NCBI GenBank assembly: GCA_938018185.1
Contig: CALIIW010000167.1
Coordinates: forward strand, 1 to 45,603
Reading direction: 5' to 3'
DNA from: an uncultured Saprospiraceae bacterium
GTDB taxonomy: Bacteria; Bacteroidota; Bacteroidia; Chitinophagales; Saprospiraceae
DNA: 45,603 nucleotides
Part shown: positions 31,201 to 39,091 of the stretch, in pieces
How positions within the stretch are numbered: the first letter of the stretch is position 1
Layout: every line of letters begins with the position of its first letter
Notes under the pieces: model-generated
Databases searched by the model: none
What the model saw: only the letters and a program-made list of their open reading frames with translations
What the model was told of the DNA's origin: nothing
Made by a program: the position numbers and the translations under genes

Positions 31201-32508
31201 ATGGCTGAAGTAATCAAAATGCCTAGGATGAGTGACACAATGGAAGAAGGTGTCATAGTTGCATGGCTTAAAAATGAAGGAGACCCAGTTGAATCAGGTG
31301 AAACTCTAGCTGAAGTTGAAACGGACAAAGCAACAATGGAGCTTGATAGCTATTTTGATGGTGTCTTATTACACATAGCTGTAAAGGAAGGTGCTGTACC
31401 TATCGATGGTGTTATAGCTGTAATTGGAGAAGAAGGAGAAGATTGGCAGGCTGCAATAGATGCTGCAGGTGGAACAGCTCCTCAAGCTAGTAAACCAACT
31501 ACCGCTAAATCATCTGAAAATGGAACTGAAAAAGTTAGCCAGCAGGTAGCAATTAACAGTACCTCTTCTATACCTGTGGTGGAGAATCATTCAAATAGTA
31601 GAATATTTGCTTCCCCATTGGCGAAGAGTATTGCCTCTGAGAAAGGTATATCATTGACTAATATTGTTGGGTCAGGAGATAATGGAAGAATTATTAAGCG
31701 TGATATAGAGGCATTTATAGGAAAAGGAGGTAGAACTGCTACTGTTGTTGCTAGTCCTACTACAACAGTGCTTTCAGATGCTACACCAATAGCAAAGCAA
31801 GTTGATTTTACGCCTTCCTATAATGAGAATGGGTTTGAAGAAGTGCCGGTTTCTCAAATGAGAAAGACCATTGCAAGAAGATTAGGAGAGAGCAAATTTT
31901 CTGCACCTCATTTCTATTTAACAATAGCTATTGATATGACTAAAGCTGTTGAAAGTAGAAAATCTGTAAATGCAGTAGCGGAAAGTAAAATTTCATTCAA
32001 TGATTTTGTAATCAAGGCAGCTGCAGTAGCTTTGAAAAAGCATCCTACGGTGAATTCTTCTTGGTTAGGAGATAAGATCAGATATAATAAGGCAATAAAT
32101 ATTGGGGTTGCGGTGGCTGTCCCAGATGGTTTATTGGTACCAGTTATTAATAATGCTAATTTCAAAACACTTTCTCAATTGAATGCTGAAGTCAAACACT
32201 TGGCAGGAAAAGCTAAATCCAAAAAACTACAACCTGATGAGATGACAGGAAATACTTTCACTATTTCCAATCTTGGAATGTTTGGGATTGAAGAATTTAC
32301 CGCAATTATCAATCCGCCAGATGCTTGTATATTAGCTGTAGGAGGAATAGCTGAACAAGCTGTTGTAAAGGATGGAGAAATAGGAATTGGTAAAATAATG
32401 AAGGTTACCTTATCCTGCGACCATAGGGTTGTAGATGGAGCTACTGGAGCAAAATTCTTAAATACATTTAAATCCTTACTAGAAGATCCGGTTAGGTTAT
32501 TGGTATAA
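31201..32508 (+). CDS. pdhC: Pyruvate dehydrogenase complex E2, dihydrolipoamide acetyltransferase
   Basis: A 435-residue 2-oxoacid dehydrogenase E2. One lipoyl domain (1-~80) has the lipoylated lysine in ETDKATMEL (K43). A Pro/Ala/Thr/Ser linker follows, then the E3/E1-binding domain (~134-172, SPLAKSIASEKGISLTNIVG.GDNGRIIKRDI). The catalytic domain (~205-435) carries the active-site motif DHRVVDGATGAKF with His408. The lipoyl opening KMPRMSDTMEEGVI is typical of pyruvate dehydrogenase E2 in Bacteroidota, so pyruvate is the most likely substrate. E1 genes are not in the window. Transcription ends at a clear hairpin after the stop (32545-32580). Flavobacterial genomes often carry pdh genes near porV; here E2 lies ~12 kb from porV. 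Confidence 0.93.
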   Translation: MAEVIKMPRMSDTMEEGVIVAWLKNEGDPVESGETLAEVETDKATMELDSYFDGVLLHIAVKEGAVPIDGVIAVIGEEGEDWQAAIDAAGGTAPQASKPTTAKSSENGTEKVSQQVAINSTSSIPVVENHSNSRIFASPLAKSIASEKGISLTNIVGSGDNGRIIKRDIEAFIGKGGRTATVVASPTTTVLSDATPIAKQVDFTPSYNENGFEEVPVSQMRKTIARRLGESKFSAPHFYLTIAIDMTKAVESRKSVNAVAESKISFNDFVIKAAAVALKKHPTVNSSWLGDKIRYNKAINIGVAVAVPDGLLVPVINNANFKTLSQLNAEVKHLAGKAKSKKLQPDEMTGNTFTISNLGMFGIEEFTAIINPPDACILAVGGIAEQAVVKDGEIGIGKIMKVTLSCDHRVVDGATGAKFLNTFKSLLEDPVRLLV

Positions 32509-32544
32509 ATAAAATAAGTTATACTTCTTTTTATAAAGAATCTG

Positions 32545-32580
32545 AAGACGCTAAGTTTAAACTTAGTGTCTTTTCTTTTT
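32545..32580 (+). terminator. Rho-independent terminator of the E2 gene
   Basis: AAGACGCTAAGTTT / AAACTTAGTGTCTT forms a 14-arm palindromic hairpin with one G-U pair and the loop taken from TTTAAA, followed by TTCTTTTTG on the plus strand. It lies 37 bases after the pdhC stop. Confidence 0.8.
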
Positions 32581-32625
32581 GTTATTGACTTGATTGTCTC
32601 TATTTCAAATTAAATAGAAGAAATA

Positions 32626-32988
32626 ATGAATAACACATTGATCATAGGAGCTTCAATGAAGGAATCTCGTTACTCAAATATGGCCATTAGAAAGCTTAGA
32701 GCGCACAAATTTCCTGTTCTAGCTATTGGGAGAAAGGCTGGTATGATAAAAGATGTAGAGATAGAAACTGACCTTATCATTAATGAAAAGGTACATACTG
32801 TAAGCCTATATTTAAATCCCCAAGCGCAAGAATCCTACTATGATTACATCATAGAATTAAAGCCAGAGAGGATTATTTTCAATCCAGGTACTGAGAATGT
32901 GGTTCTGGCAAATTTGGCTAAGAAAGCAGGAATTGAGGTATTACAAGCTTGTACTTTAGTGATGTTGAGTACTTCAAACTACTTATAA
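32626..32988 (+). CDS. CoA-binding domain protein (YccU-like)
   Basis: A 120-residue single Rossmann-fold CoA-binding domain. It opens NTLIIGASMKESRYSNMAIRKLRAHKFPVLAIGRK, the typical dinucleotide-like loop G-A-S followed by RYS.MA...L, and later has TVSLYLNPQAQESYYDYII and IIFNPGTENVVLANLAKKAGIEVLQACTLVML, in which Asn-Pro-Gly-Thr and the Cys are common to this family. It is related to the CoA-binding half of succinyl-CoA synthetase-type proteins but without a ligase part. The physiological role is unknown. It stands between two terminators, so it is probably transcribed alone and ends at the bidirectional hairpin shared with the OmpA gene. Confidence 0.88.
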   Translation: MNNTLIIGASMKESRYSNMAIRKLRAHKFPVLAIGRKAGMIKDVEIETDLIINEKVHTVSLYLNPQAQESYYDYIIELKPERIIFNPGTENVVLANLAKKAGIEVLQACTLVMLSTSNYL

Positions 32989-33021
32989 AATAGCTTTTAA
33001 AAGATGTGAGTATTAGAATTT

Positions 33022-33069
33022 AAAAAAAAAATGCCTCGATTTCACAATTGAAATCGAGGCATTTTTTTT
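33022..33069. terminator. Strong bidirectional terminator between the CoA-binding and OmpA genes
   Basis: GCCTCGATTTC / GAAATCGAGGC with an ACAATT loop, extended by A-run/T-run pairing on both sides (nine A before, eight T after). The GC-rich foot and T tracts on both strands make it a textbook bidirectional intrinsic terminator for the two convergent genes. Confidence 0.92.
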
Positions 33070-33085
33070 ATATCGGAGCTATGTA

Positions 33086-34609
33086 TTAATAGCCGCTTTC
33101 TTTGTTACCTGTGTAACCAGAACCACCAGTACCAGCGTTTCCAACACCACAATCAGGTCTACCCATTTCAGTTTCTACTGTAGCTACTTTGAATTCAACT
33201 CTTCTGTTAGCTAAGCTCTTACCTTGTGTAGGATCCAATAATTTATTTTCTCCACCATAGTTAAGAATGAATCTATCTCTTGAGATACCATACTTGCTTA
33301 CCATATAGTCAATTGTTGCTTGAGCTCTATTGTAAGAAAGAACATCATTGTAACAGTTACCAGCAGTTGCATCTGTAAAACCAGCTGCTACCACTCTCAT
33401 CCCAGGATGTTGTTGCATTACAGTAGCCATTTGGTGCAATTTACCGTACTCTGTTCCTTTGATACTGTATCTGTTGTTATCAAAATTTACCATAGGTAAG
33501 AACCAGTCCATTCTTGGAGCTGCAGGAGTTGGAACTTTAAAGTTCTTCAACTTAGCATCTACAATCTTATTAACATCATCTTCAGATAACATATCTGGAG
33601 CAGGGATATCAGCAACACCATTGTTGTCAACTTTGTACCCAGGTGGTGAATAAGGCTCTTTGTCCATGTAATCAGCAACACCGTCACCATCTGAATCTAA
33701 AGCAACACCTCTTGTGTCAACAGGAGCTCCAGCAGCAGTGTTAGTTTCTTGATCAAACATATCAACCACACCATCATTATCTGAATCAGTGATATCAAAA
33801 ATAGGTCTAGCTTTTACTTCAGCAAGATCTTCAGAGATCATATCTAAAGGACTAGCCCACCATAAAGGAAGTGACTTATCTTCTTCTTTACCTAATGCAA
33901 TGTTCAAACGAACGTTTGTATAATGTAAAAGGTCTCTAGATGAAGTCTCAGCTCCAACAGATGTATGAAGTTCTGCTGCATCTAATAAATCGTCTGCTCT
34001 ACCCATTACAGAAATGATCTTGTGCTCTAATCCAATTGAAAATTTCTTTCCAACTCTGAATGCTAAACCAGCACCACCTGTAAGGTATGCAGATGTTCCC
34101 CATCCATCATCAAAAGATACTCTCTCTTCAACATCAACTTCAGTTGTACCGTCGATAGCTGTTACAGCAATGCTTGCAACACCACCACCAGCAAAGAAAT
34201 AAGGGTTAACTTTGTTTTTCTTACCAATTTTTAATTGGTTTAGTGAAGCAACTAAAGATAAATCTCCACCAAGTACTGTTGTATTGTATTCTGGTTTCCA
34301 TCTATTAAAGCCATATCTTTCACCATCTCTTCCTCTAAAATCTTCTTCTTCTAAACCATTTGGCGCTTGGTATGCAGCGTCTAATCTAATAGAAAAAACA
34401 TAATCTAATGCTTTTCTAAGGTGGAGTCCAACTCCAAAACTGGAATTCCAGTCAACGTCTCCGGTTACTATGCTGTGTCCAACATTTAAACCAATTTCCC
34501 ACATATCCTTTGGCTTAGAATTGATTGCAAGACCGTTATCGTCTTGAGCCAAACCAGTCATGTAGAATCCGAGAACTAATGCTATTAATACAGAAACTTT
34601 CCTTGTCAT
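33086..34609 (-). CDS. OmpA-family outer membrane protein with Ca-binding type 3 repeats
   Basis: A 507-residue three-part outer membrane protein. The signal peptide is MTRKVSVLIALVLGFYMTGLAQ. An N-terminal 8-stranded-type barrel spans ~30-245 (LNVGHSIVTGDVDWNSSFGVG ... LTGGAGLAFRVGKKFSIGLEHK). Next is a linker of thrombospondin type 3-like calcium repeats (DSDNDGVVDMFD, DSDGDGVADYMD, ~275-325). The C-terminal OmpA-like peptidoglycan-binding domain (~375-485) has VNFDNNRYSIKGT, AGFTDATAGNCYND..SYNRAQATIDYM and SLANRRVEFKV. It anchors the outer membrane to peptidoglycan. An excellent promoter (34686-34716), a 70-base leader and strong terminator fit an abundant protein. It lacks the TPR and propeller parts expected of PorE, so I do not assign it to the T9SS. 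Confidence 0.95.
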   Translation of the reverse strand: MTRKVSVLIALVLGFYMTGLAQDDNGLAINSKPKDMWEIGLNVGHSIVTGDVDWNSSFGVGLHLRKALDYVFSIRLDAAYQAPNGLEEEDFRGRDGERYGFNRWKPEYNTTVLGGDLSLVASLNQLKIGKKNKVNPYFFAGGGVASIAVTAIDGTTEVDVEERVSFDDGWGTSAYLTGGAGLAFRVGKKFSIGLEHKIISVMGRADDLLDAAELHTSVGAETSSRDLLHYTNVRLNIALGKEEDKSLPLWWASPLDMISEDLAEVKARPIFDITDSDNDGVVDMFDQETNTAAGAPVDTRGVALDSDGDGVADYMDKEPYSPPGYKVDNNGVADIPAPDMLSEDDVNKIVDAKLKNFKVPTPAAPRMDWFLPMVNFDNNRYSIKGTEYGKLHQMATVMQQHPGMRVVAAGFTDATAGNCYNDVLSYNRAQATIDYMVSKYGISRDRFILNYGGENKLLDPTQGKSLANRRVEFKVATVETEMGRPDCGVGNAGTGGSGYTGNKESGY

Positions 34610-34685
34610 AGGTTTCTTACTTTGAAATGATTAAATAAATTTTATAGTAAATAGTCTTAAAAATTAAGTTTTTTTGCTAACTGCA

Positions 34686-34716
34686 CAAAAGTATTGTTTT
34701 ATTTCATTCGACCAAA
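34686..34716 (-). promoter_or_regulatory. Predicted promoter of the ompA-like gene (TTTG-N19-TACTTTTG)
   Basis: On the minus strand, TTTG (34713-34716) and TACTTTTG (34686-34693) are separated by 19 bases. Both boxes and the spacing match the Bacteroidota housekeeping promoter exactly, the best match I found in the window. The leader to the ATG would be about 70 bases. Confidence 0.7.
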
Positions 34717-35038
34717 AGATAATCACATTTTTTATCTCTCTTGAATTGAAATATTTTTATCAAATATCAACATTCTAAAATGGTGAATCTGGATATGTCT
34801 AGGAAACTTTTGTAATCAATTTAATATGGGAGTATTCTCTCAGCCTCTTTCTTTCAACAACAACGTGATATTTCACAAATGTAATCAATATTTTATATAT
34901 CCTATACTGTTGATGATGTATTAGACAATATTACCATAAAAAAGTAACTTTTTTTTACAATGAATCCGAAAATTTGGTTTAATCTTGGTGATAAAATCCT
35001 TATTTAGATTAGTATTATTAAAAAACGAATCAACTTCT
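34717..35038. other. AT-rich intergenic region between the OmpA promoter and the arginase-like gene
   Basis: About 320 bases with no convincing reading frame. It must hold the promoter of the plus-strand gene at 35039. I see no full TTTG/TAnnTTTG pair on the plus strand. A minus-strand TACATTTG (34876-34883) is a possible extra -7 element facing the OmpA gene. The 8-T run at 34950-34957 is not preceded by a hairpin. Confidence 0.5.
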
Positions 35039-36091
35039 ATGTTAAACAACTGGTTGAAACCTTTGACTGCTAATGCATTAAGTAGCTACAAAAATGCAAA
35101 AGAGAATTCTTTAGCCAAGCACCTATATAATAGTGCAAAAAAATCTGAGCAAATTGATCAGCAGGTAGCATTGATTTTTTCTTGTGAACAAGCAGATCAA
35201 ATCCGAAATTCGTTTTCTGAGTTTGAATTTAAAGGATCTGGTATTAATGTTATTGATCTAGGAGACATAAGAAATAAAGATTTTTCATTTCCAATTCCTC
35301 TTCTAAAAGAACTCATAGAAAACAATAGCATTCCATTTATCATAGCTGATTCTATTGAATACTCTATAAGCTTATCGAAAACATTGGAATCATTGTATAA
35401 AGGATTTCAATTTTCAATTGCTACAGATCAAATCAGAAAGATCATTGATTTCGAAGATCTTTTAAAACTAGAAAATCTGAAGGCTATCTCAGGTATTGCA
35501 TTCCAAAAACACTTTAGCAATCCGAATTATTTGAAAATTCCTAGATGGAATGAAAGTAGTTCTCTAAGTCTAGGTCAAATTAGAGATGATTTTAGGGAGC
35601 TAGAACCAGCACTCAGAAATATCAATGCTTTTTCGTTTGACATTTCTTGTATTAGACATTCGGATTTTTCCTCCTCAAATCAAAATCCATGTGGTTTATT
35701 TGCTGAAGAGGCTTGTCAATTATTCAATTATTTAGGAATGGCTGAACAGATCAAAGGAATTCATCTTCATGGCTTTGGAAAAGCTGACCATTTACCAAAT
35801 TCTAATGTTAAATTATTAGCCACCATGATTTGGTATTTCTTAGATGGCTTAGCTAAACGAAAGCATGATCTGGACAACCAACAAGATTTAATACAATATT
35901 TGGTCCCCTTAAATGACAAAGATGAAGCATTGTCTTTTTGGAAAAGTCCAAGTAGCAATAGATGGTGGGTGGAAGTACCAAATCCAGTCAGTGACAAGAA
36001 AGATTTCATTCCTTGTACTGAAAATGAGTACAAATTGGCTTGCAAAGATGTAATTTCAGATAGGCTGTTTAATATTTTTAATTCAGCTTGA
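35039..36091 (+). CDS. Arginase/formimidoylglutamase-fold protein with degenerate metal sites
   Basis: A 350-residue protein that I place in the ureohydrolase (arginase/formimidoylglutamase-like) fold by its order of segments. IPFIIADSIEYSIS stands where the family has GG.H(D/S), and FSFDISCIRHSDFSSSNQNPCGLFAEEACQL (~198-228) stands where active enzymes have S.D.D..DP. The His and most Asp ligands of the two-manganese centre are not conserved, so an enzymatic role is doubtful. Related proteins in Bacteroidota are often annotated as formimidoylglutamase and, as I recall, lie near gld genes in some genomes. The ATG at 35039 (MLNNWLKPL) is preferred to an in-frame TTG at 34985. It converges with murF, 25 bases away, within 1.5 kb of gldJ. 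Confidence 0.7.
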   Translation: MLNNWLKPLTANALSSYKNAKENSLAKHLYNSAKKSEQIDQQVALIFSCEQADQIRNSFSEFEFKGSGINVIDLGDIRNKDFSFPIPLLKELIENNSIPFIIADSIEYSISLSKTLESLYKGFQFSIATDQIRKIIDFEDLLKLENLKAISGIAFQKHFSNPNYLKIPRWNESSSLSLGQIRDDFRELEPALRNINAFSFDISCIRHSDFSSSNQNPCGLFAEEACQLFNYLGMAEQIKGIHLHGFGKADHLPNSNVKLLATMIWYFLDGLAKRKHDLDNQQDLIQYLVPLNDKDEALSFWKSPSSNRWWVEVPNPVSDKKDFIPCTENEYKLACKDVISDRLFNIFNSA

Positions 36092-36116
36092 GGTGAGTAT
36101 TTTCGTTCTTGATCTT

Positions 36117-37418
36117 TTAGTTTATTAATTTTTCTAAGCTGATACCTCTCGAACCTTTGACTAAGAAAAAAGTTTCCTTAAAATATTGTTTATCAAACCA
36201 TTGTTTGAGTTCAGTTACATTCATAAAGTATTTGCCAGTTTCTTCTTTAGCTTTATTAAAATGCTCCCCTACAAAAACAACTAAGTCAAATTCTTGAGCT
36301 AGTACATACACTATCAAATCTTTATGTTCTTTTGCTGCAAAATCGCCAAGTTCAAACATATCTCCAAGAATGGCAATCTTCCTTTTATTCTTAGCCAAAT
36401 TCAAAAAAGCAGAAATAGAGGCGCGCATACTTGAAGGATTTGCATTATAAGCATCTAAGTAAAATTGATTACTTCCTTTATCTATAATTTGAGATCGATT
36501 ATTTTCTGGTAAATAGTTAGAAATTGCTTGCACTATTTTATCTAGGGGAACCTTGAAATAAAATCCAAGAAAAGCCGCAGAAAGAATATTTTGAAAATTA
36601 TGTATTCCTGATAAGTGTGAGCTGATTTGATGTTCCTTTTCACTAACAGAGAAATTGATTTTTAAAAAAGGGTCCTCCTTCAATATATTGAACTTGAAAT
36701 TTGGAATACTTGAGCGCTCAGTACCATAATATATCTTTAGCATTTTAAAATCCTGCTCTATTTTTAAAAGTTCAGGTTCATTAGAATTTATAAAAGCAAT
36801 TCCTTTATTATCTTCTAAATATTTATAAAGTTCTGATTTTGCTTTCTTCACACCTTCAAAAGAACCAAATCCTTCTAGATGAGCCTTTCCAACATTGGTT
36901 ATAAGCCCATGAGTGGGTTGACAGATCTTAGACAATAGATCGATTTCTCCAACGTGATTTGCGCCCATTTCTATAATAGCAATTTCATGTTGGGGTTTTA
37001 TTCCCAATACTGATAATGGTACCCCTATATGGTTATTCAGATTTCCTTCTGTAGCGTAACAAGAGTATTGACTCGAAAGAACTTTATCCAAAAGCTCTTT
37101 ACTAGTAGTTTTTCCATTAGAGCCGGTGATACCAACAATTGGAATATTTAATTTAGAGCTATGGTAGCTTGCCAACTGTTGTAAGGCGACCAAACAATCA
37201 TCAACCAGTATGATTTTATCATTACCATCTTCAATATATTCTGTTTCATCAATTATACTAAACGCTGCTCCTTTTTTAAGTGCTTCGTTAGCAAACTTGT
37301 TTCCATTGAAAGAAGGTCCTTTTAGTGCAAAGAAAATATCTCCTACACCGACTTTTCGGCTGTCAGTTTTAACTGAAGGATTTTCTAAATAAATATTGTA
37401 TAGTTTGCTTATTTCCAT
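36117..37418 (-). CDS. murF: UDP-N-acetylmuramoyl-tripeptide--D-alanyl-D-alanine ligase
   Basis: A 433-residue Mur ligase of the MurF type. It adds D-Ala-D-Ala to UDP-MurNAc-tripeptide, the last cytoplasmic step of the peptidoglycan precursor. The N-terminal substrate domain has SVKTDSRKVGVGDIFFALKGPSFNGN, the family's 'DSR...G.lF.A..G...DGh.f' signature. The ATP loop is ITGSNGKTTSKELL (~98-111), followed by EGNLNNHIGVPLSVL and EMGANHVGEI, which are specific for MurF. The central domain has AYNANPSSMRASI and the C-terminus ILGDMFELGDFAAKEH. It is upstream of gldJ on the same strand, but a terminator lies between them. A murF-gldJ neighbourhood is also known from flavobacteria. Confidence 0.96.
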   Translation of the reverse strand: MEISKLYNIYLENPSVKTDSRKVGVGDIFFALKGPSFNGNKFANEALKKGAAFSIIDETEYIEDGNDKIILVDDCLVALQQLASYHSSKLNIPIVGITGSNGKTTSKELLDKVLSSQYSCYATEGNLNNHIGVPLSVLGIKPQHEIAIIEMGANHVGEIDLLSKICQPTHGLITNVGKAHLEGFGSFEGVKKAKSELYKYLEDNKGIAFINSNEPELLKIEQDFKMLKIYYGTERSSIPNFKFNILKEDPFLKINFSVSEKEHQISSHLSGIHNFQNILSAAFLGFYFKVPLDKIVQAISNYLPENNRSQIIDKGSNQFYLDAYNANPSSMRASISAFLNLAKNKRKIAILGDMFELGDFAAKEHKDLIVYVLAQEFDLVVFVGEHFNKAKEETGKYFMNVTELKQWFDKQYFKETFFLVKGSRGISLEKLIN

Positions 37419-37432
37419 ATTGCAAAGTCAAT

Positions 37433-37470
37433 ATAAAAAAAAGTCCTCACGCAAATAGCATGAGGACTTT
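37433..37470 (-). terminator. Rho-independent terminator downstream of gldJ
   Basis: AAAGTCCTCA / TGAGGACTTT with an 11-base loop. On the minus strand the hairpin is followed by a T run (plus-strand A8 at 37435-37442). It lies between the gldJ stop and the murF ATG, so it separates gldJ transcription from murF. Confidence 0.8.
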
Positions 37471-37500
37471 AAGTTGTTATAATTTTATAAGAGTAGAAGT

Positions 37501-39003
37501 TTATTTAAAACTTCTCTTTGTTCTTTTTTGCTTCACTTTGAAATTGTTACCTCCAGCATCATCATTACCTGTAGGTCCTCCTGTTCTTGTCATAGCACAT
37601 CTGAAACCTAAAGTTCTATCAGCTTTGTCTTCTTCCTTAAATCTTCTTGCACCAGGCGACATCCAAAATGCTCTATCACCCCATGATCCTCCTTTGATAA
37701 CTCTAGACTTATCAGAGATTAAAGTGTTCTTTCCATACTCATAGAATACTTCAGACTCTTTATCACCATCTAAGTAGTCATAAACTTGACCTCTCTTATA
37801 GTTTTCTCTGTCAGCAACTTCATCATCTTCGACATATCTGTATCTCAATCTTCCTAGGGAATCTTTTTCAACTGACGCACCATTTTCGTCTAGTACTTTT
37901 TGCTCAAATTTCCCCCCTCTATAAGGATTCAATTCGTGATTTTCAACATCTCTAAGAGTCAGACTAGTCATAGGTCTGTAAAGATCCAATACCCATTCGT
38001 TAACATTTCCAGCCATATGATAAAGACCAAAATCATTAGGAACATAAGATCTTACAGGAGCAGTAATGTGTGCGTGATCATTCAAAGCACCAGCCATTCC
38101 CATATAATCTCCTCTTCCTCTCTTGAAGTTAGCTAACATTTTACCTTGATCTCTATTTCTTCTTTGCCATCTCATTGTATTACCATTCCAAGGATAGATT
38201 CTTCTGTCAGAAATTCTTTCATCCTTTTCTGTCGTTTGATTACCAATTAATGCAAGAGCAGCATATTCCCACTCAGCTTCTGTTGGTAATCTATAAGAAG
38301 GAAGCATAATACCGTCTTCAAATTTGACTGGTCTTTCTCCTCCAGTTTTAAGGTCTTTGAGGTTTTTCCTTACATCTCCTTGGTATTGGTTATATAAGTA
38401 TGACTCCGTATTGAAGTTATCTTCGTCCTTTTGTTCTGGATTTGGATTTAATATACCTTTTTCGATTAATACCATCTCATTCACTCTGTCAGTTCTCCAC
38501 TTACAGAATTCATTAGCTTGTTGCCAATTTACACCAACGACTGGATAATTGTCATATGATGGATGTCTGAAATATGTTTCTACGAAAGGCTCATTATAAG
38601 CAAGCTCTTCTCTCCATACTAAAGTATCAGGAACTGCTTTCGCTCTAGTTTCTGGATAAGACTCTCCAAAAACTCTTCCTAACCAATATAAATATTCTTT
38701 GTAATCTATGTTAGCAACTTCTGTTTCATCCATATAGAATGAAGAAACCGTAACTCTTCTAGGCACGTTATTCCATTCGAAAATTACATCCTGCTCTGTG
38801 AGTCCCATGGTGAATGTACCACCTTCAATTAAAACTAGATTTGGTCCAGTAGATTGACCTTCATAGTCTAATTTTTCGAACCCACCCCATTCTTGACTGT
38901 TGTACTCCCATCCTGTAGAAGAAGATTTTTCATTCTTTTTACAAGAAAAAGTTAGGCAAGCCAAAAGTAAAAAGGCAGCAGTTAATTTCAATATACTTCT
39001 CAT
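37501..39003 (-). CDS. gldJ: Gliding motility lipoprotein GldJ
   Basis: A 500-residue lipoprotein. The signal MRSILKLTAAFLLLACLTFSC has lipobox TFSC. Like GldK it carries an FGE/SUMF1-type fold: LIEGGTFTMGLTEQDVIFEWNN, SFYMDETEVANIDYKEYLYW, YPVVGVNWQQANEFCKWRTDR, RLPTEAEWEYAA, MAGNVNEWVLD and VIKGGSWGDRAFWMSPGARRF, with large insertions (~190-240 and ~360-420) typical of GldJ. GldJ is an outer membrane lipoprotein that stabilises GldK and other gliding/T9SS proteins and is needed for motility. ATG 39003 is used; the longer frame begins at a TTG two codons earlier. It is divergent in arrangement from porU, with a porP-like gene in between on its own strand. A Lys/Arg-rich C-terminus (VKQKRTKRSFK) is present. 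Confidence 0.94.
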   Translation of the reverse strand: MRSILKLTAAFLLLACLTFSCKKNEKSSSTGWEYNSQEWGGFEKLDYEGQSTGPNLVLIEGGTFTMGLTEQDVIFEWNNVPRRVTVSSFYMDETEVANIDYKEYLYWLGRVFGESYPETRAKAVPDTLVWREELAYNEPFVETYFRHPSYDNYPVVGVNWQQANEFCKWRTDRVNEMVLIEKGILNPNPEQKDEDNFNTESYLYNQYQGDVRKNLKDLKTGGERPVKFEDGIMLPSYRLPTEAEWEYAALALIGNQTTEKDERISDRRIYPWNGNTMRWQRRNRDQGKMLANFKRGRGDYMGMAGALNDHAHITAPVRSYVPNDFGLYHMAGNVNEWVLDLYRPMTSLTLRDVENHELNPYRGGKFEQKVLDENGASVEKDSLGRLRYRYVEDDEVADRENYKRGQVYDYLDGDKESEVFYEYGKNTLISDKSRVIKGGSWGDRAFWMSPGARRFKEEDKADRTLGFRCAMTRTGGPTGNDDAGGNNFKVKQKRTKRSFK

Positions 39004-39041
39004 TTTCAATACGATTATTTGCTAATTTAACAATAGAATAC

Positions 39042-39049
39042 CAAATATA
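39042..39049 (-). promoter_or_regulatory. Candidate -7 element of gldJ (TATATTTG on minus strand)
   Basis: CAAATATA on the plus strand gives TATATTTG on the minus strand, 38 bases before the gldJ ATG. It lies in the 88-base gap after the porP-like gene. No TTTG is seen at -33 spacing, so gldJ may have its own weak promoter in addition to read-through from porP. Confidence 0.35.
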
Positions 39050-39091
39050 ATGAATCTTTATGGAGATGAACGCATATCTGCACCCAAAAAA

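Noticed and set aside
33086..34609. OmpA-family protein as the T9SS component PorE
   Set aside because: PorE has TPR and beta-propeller domains before its OmpA domain. This protein has a barrel and calcium repeats instead, which is the common OmpA layout.
34950..34957. T8 run as a terminator
   Set aside because: No stem-loop precedes it on either strand, and it lies upstream of a gene rather than after one.
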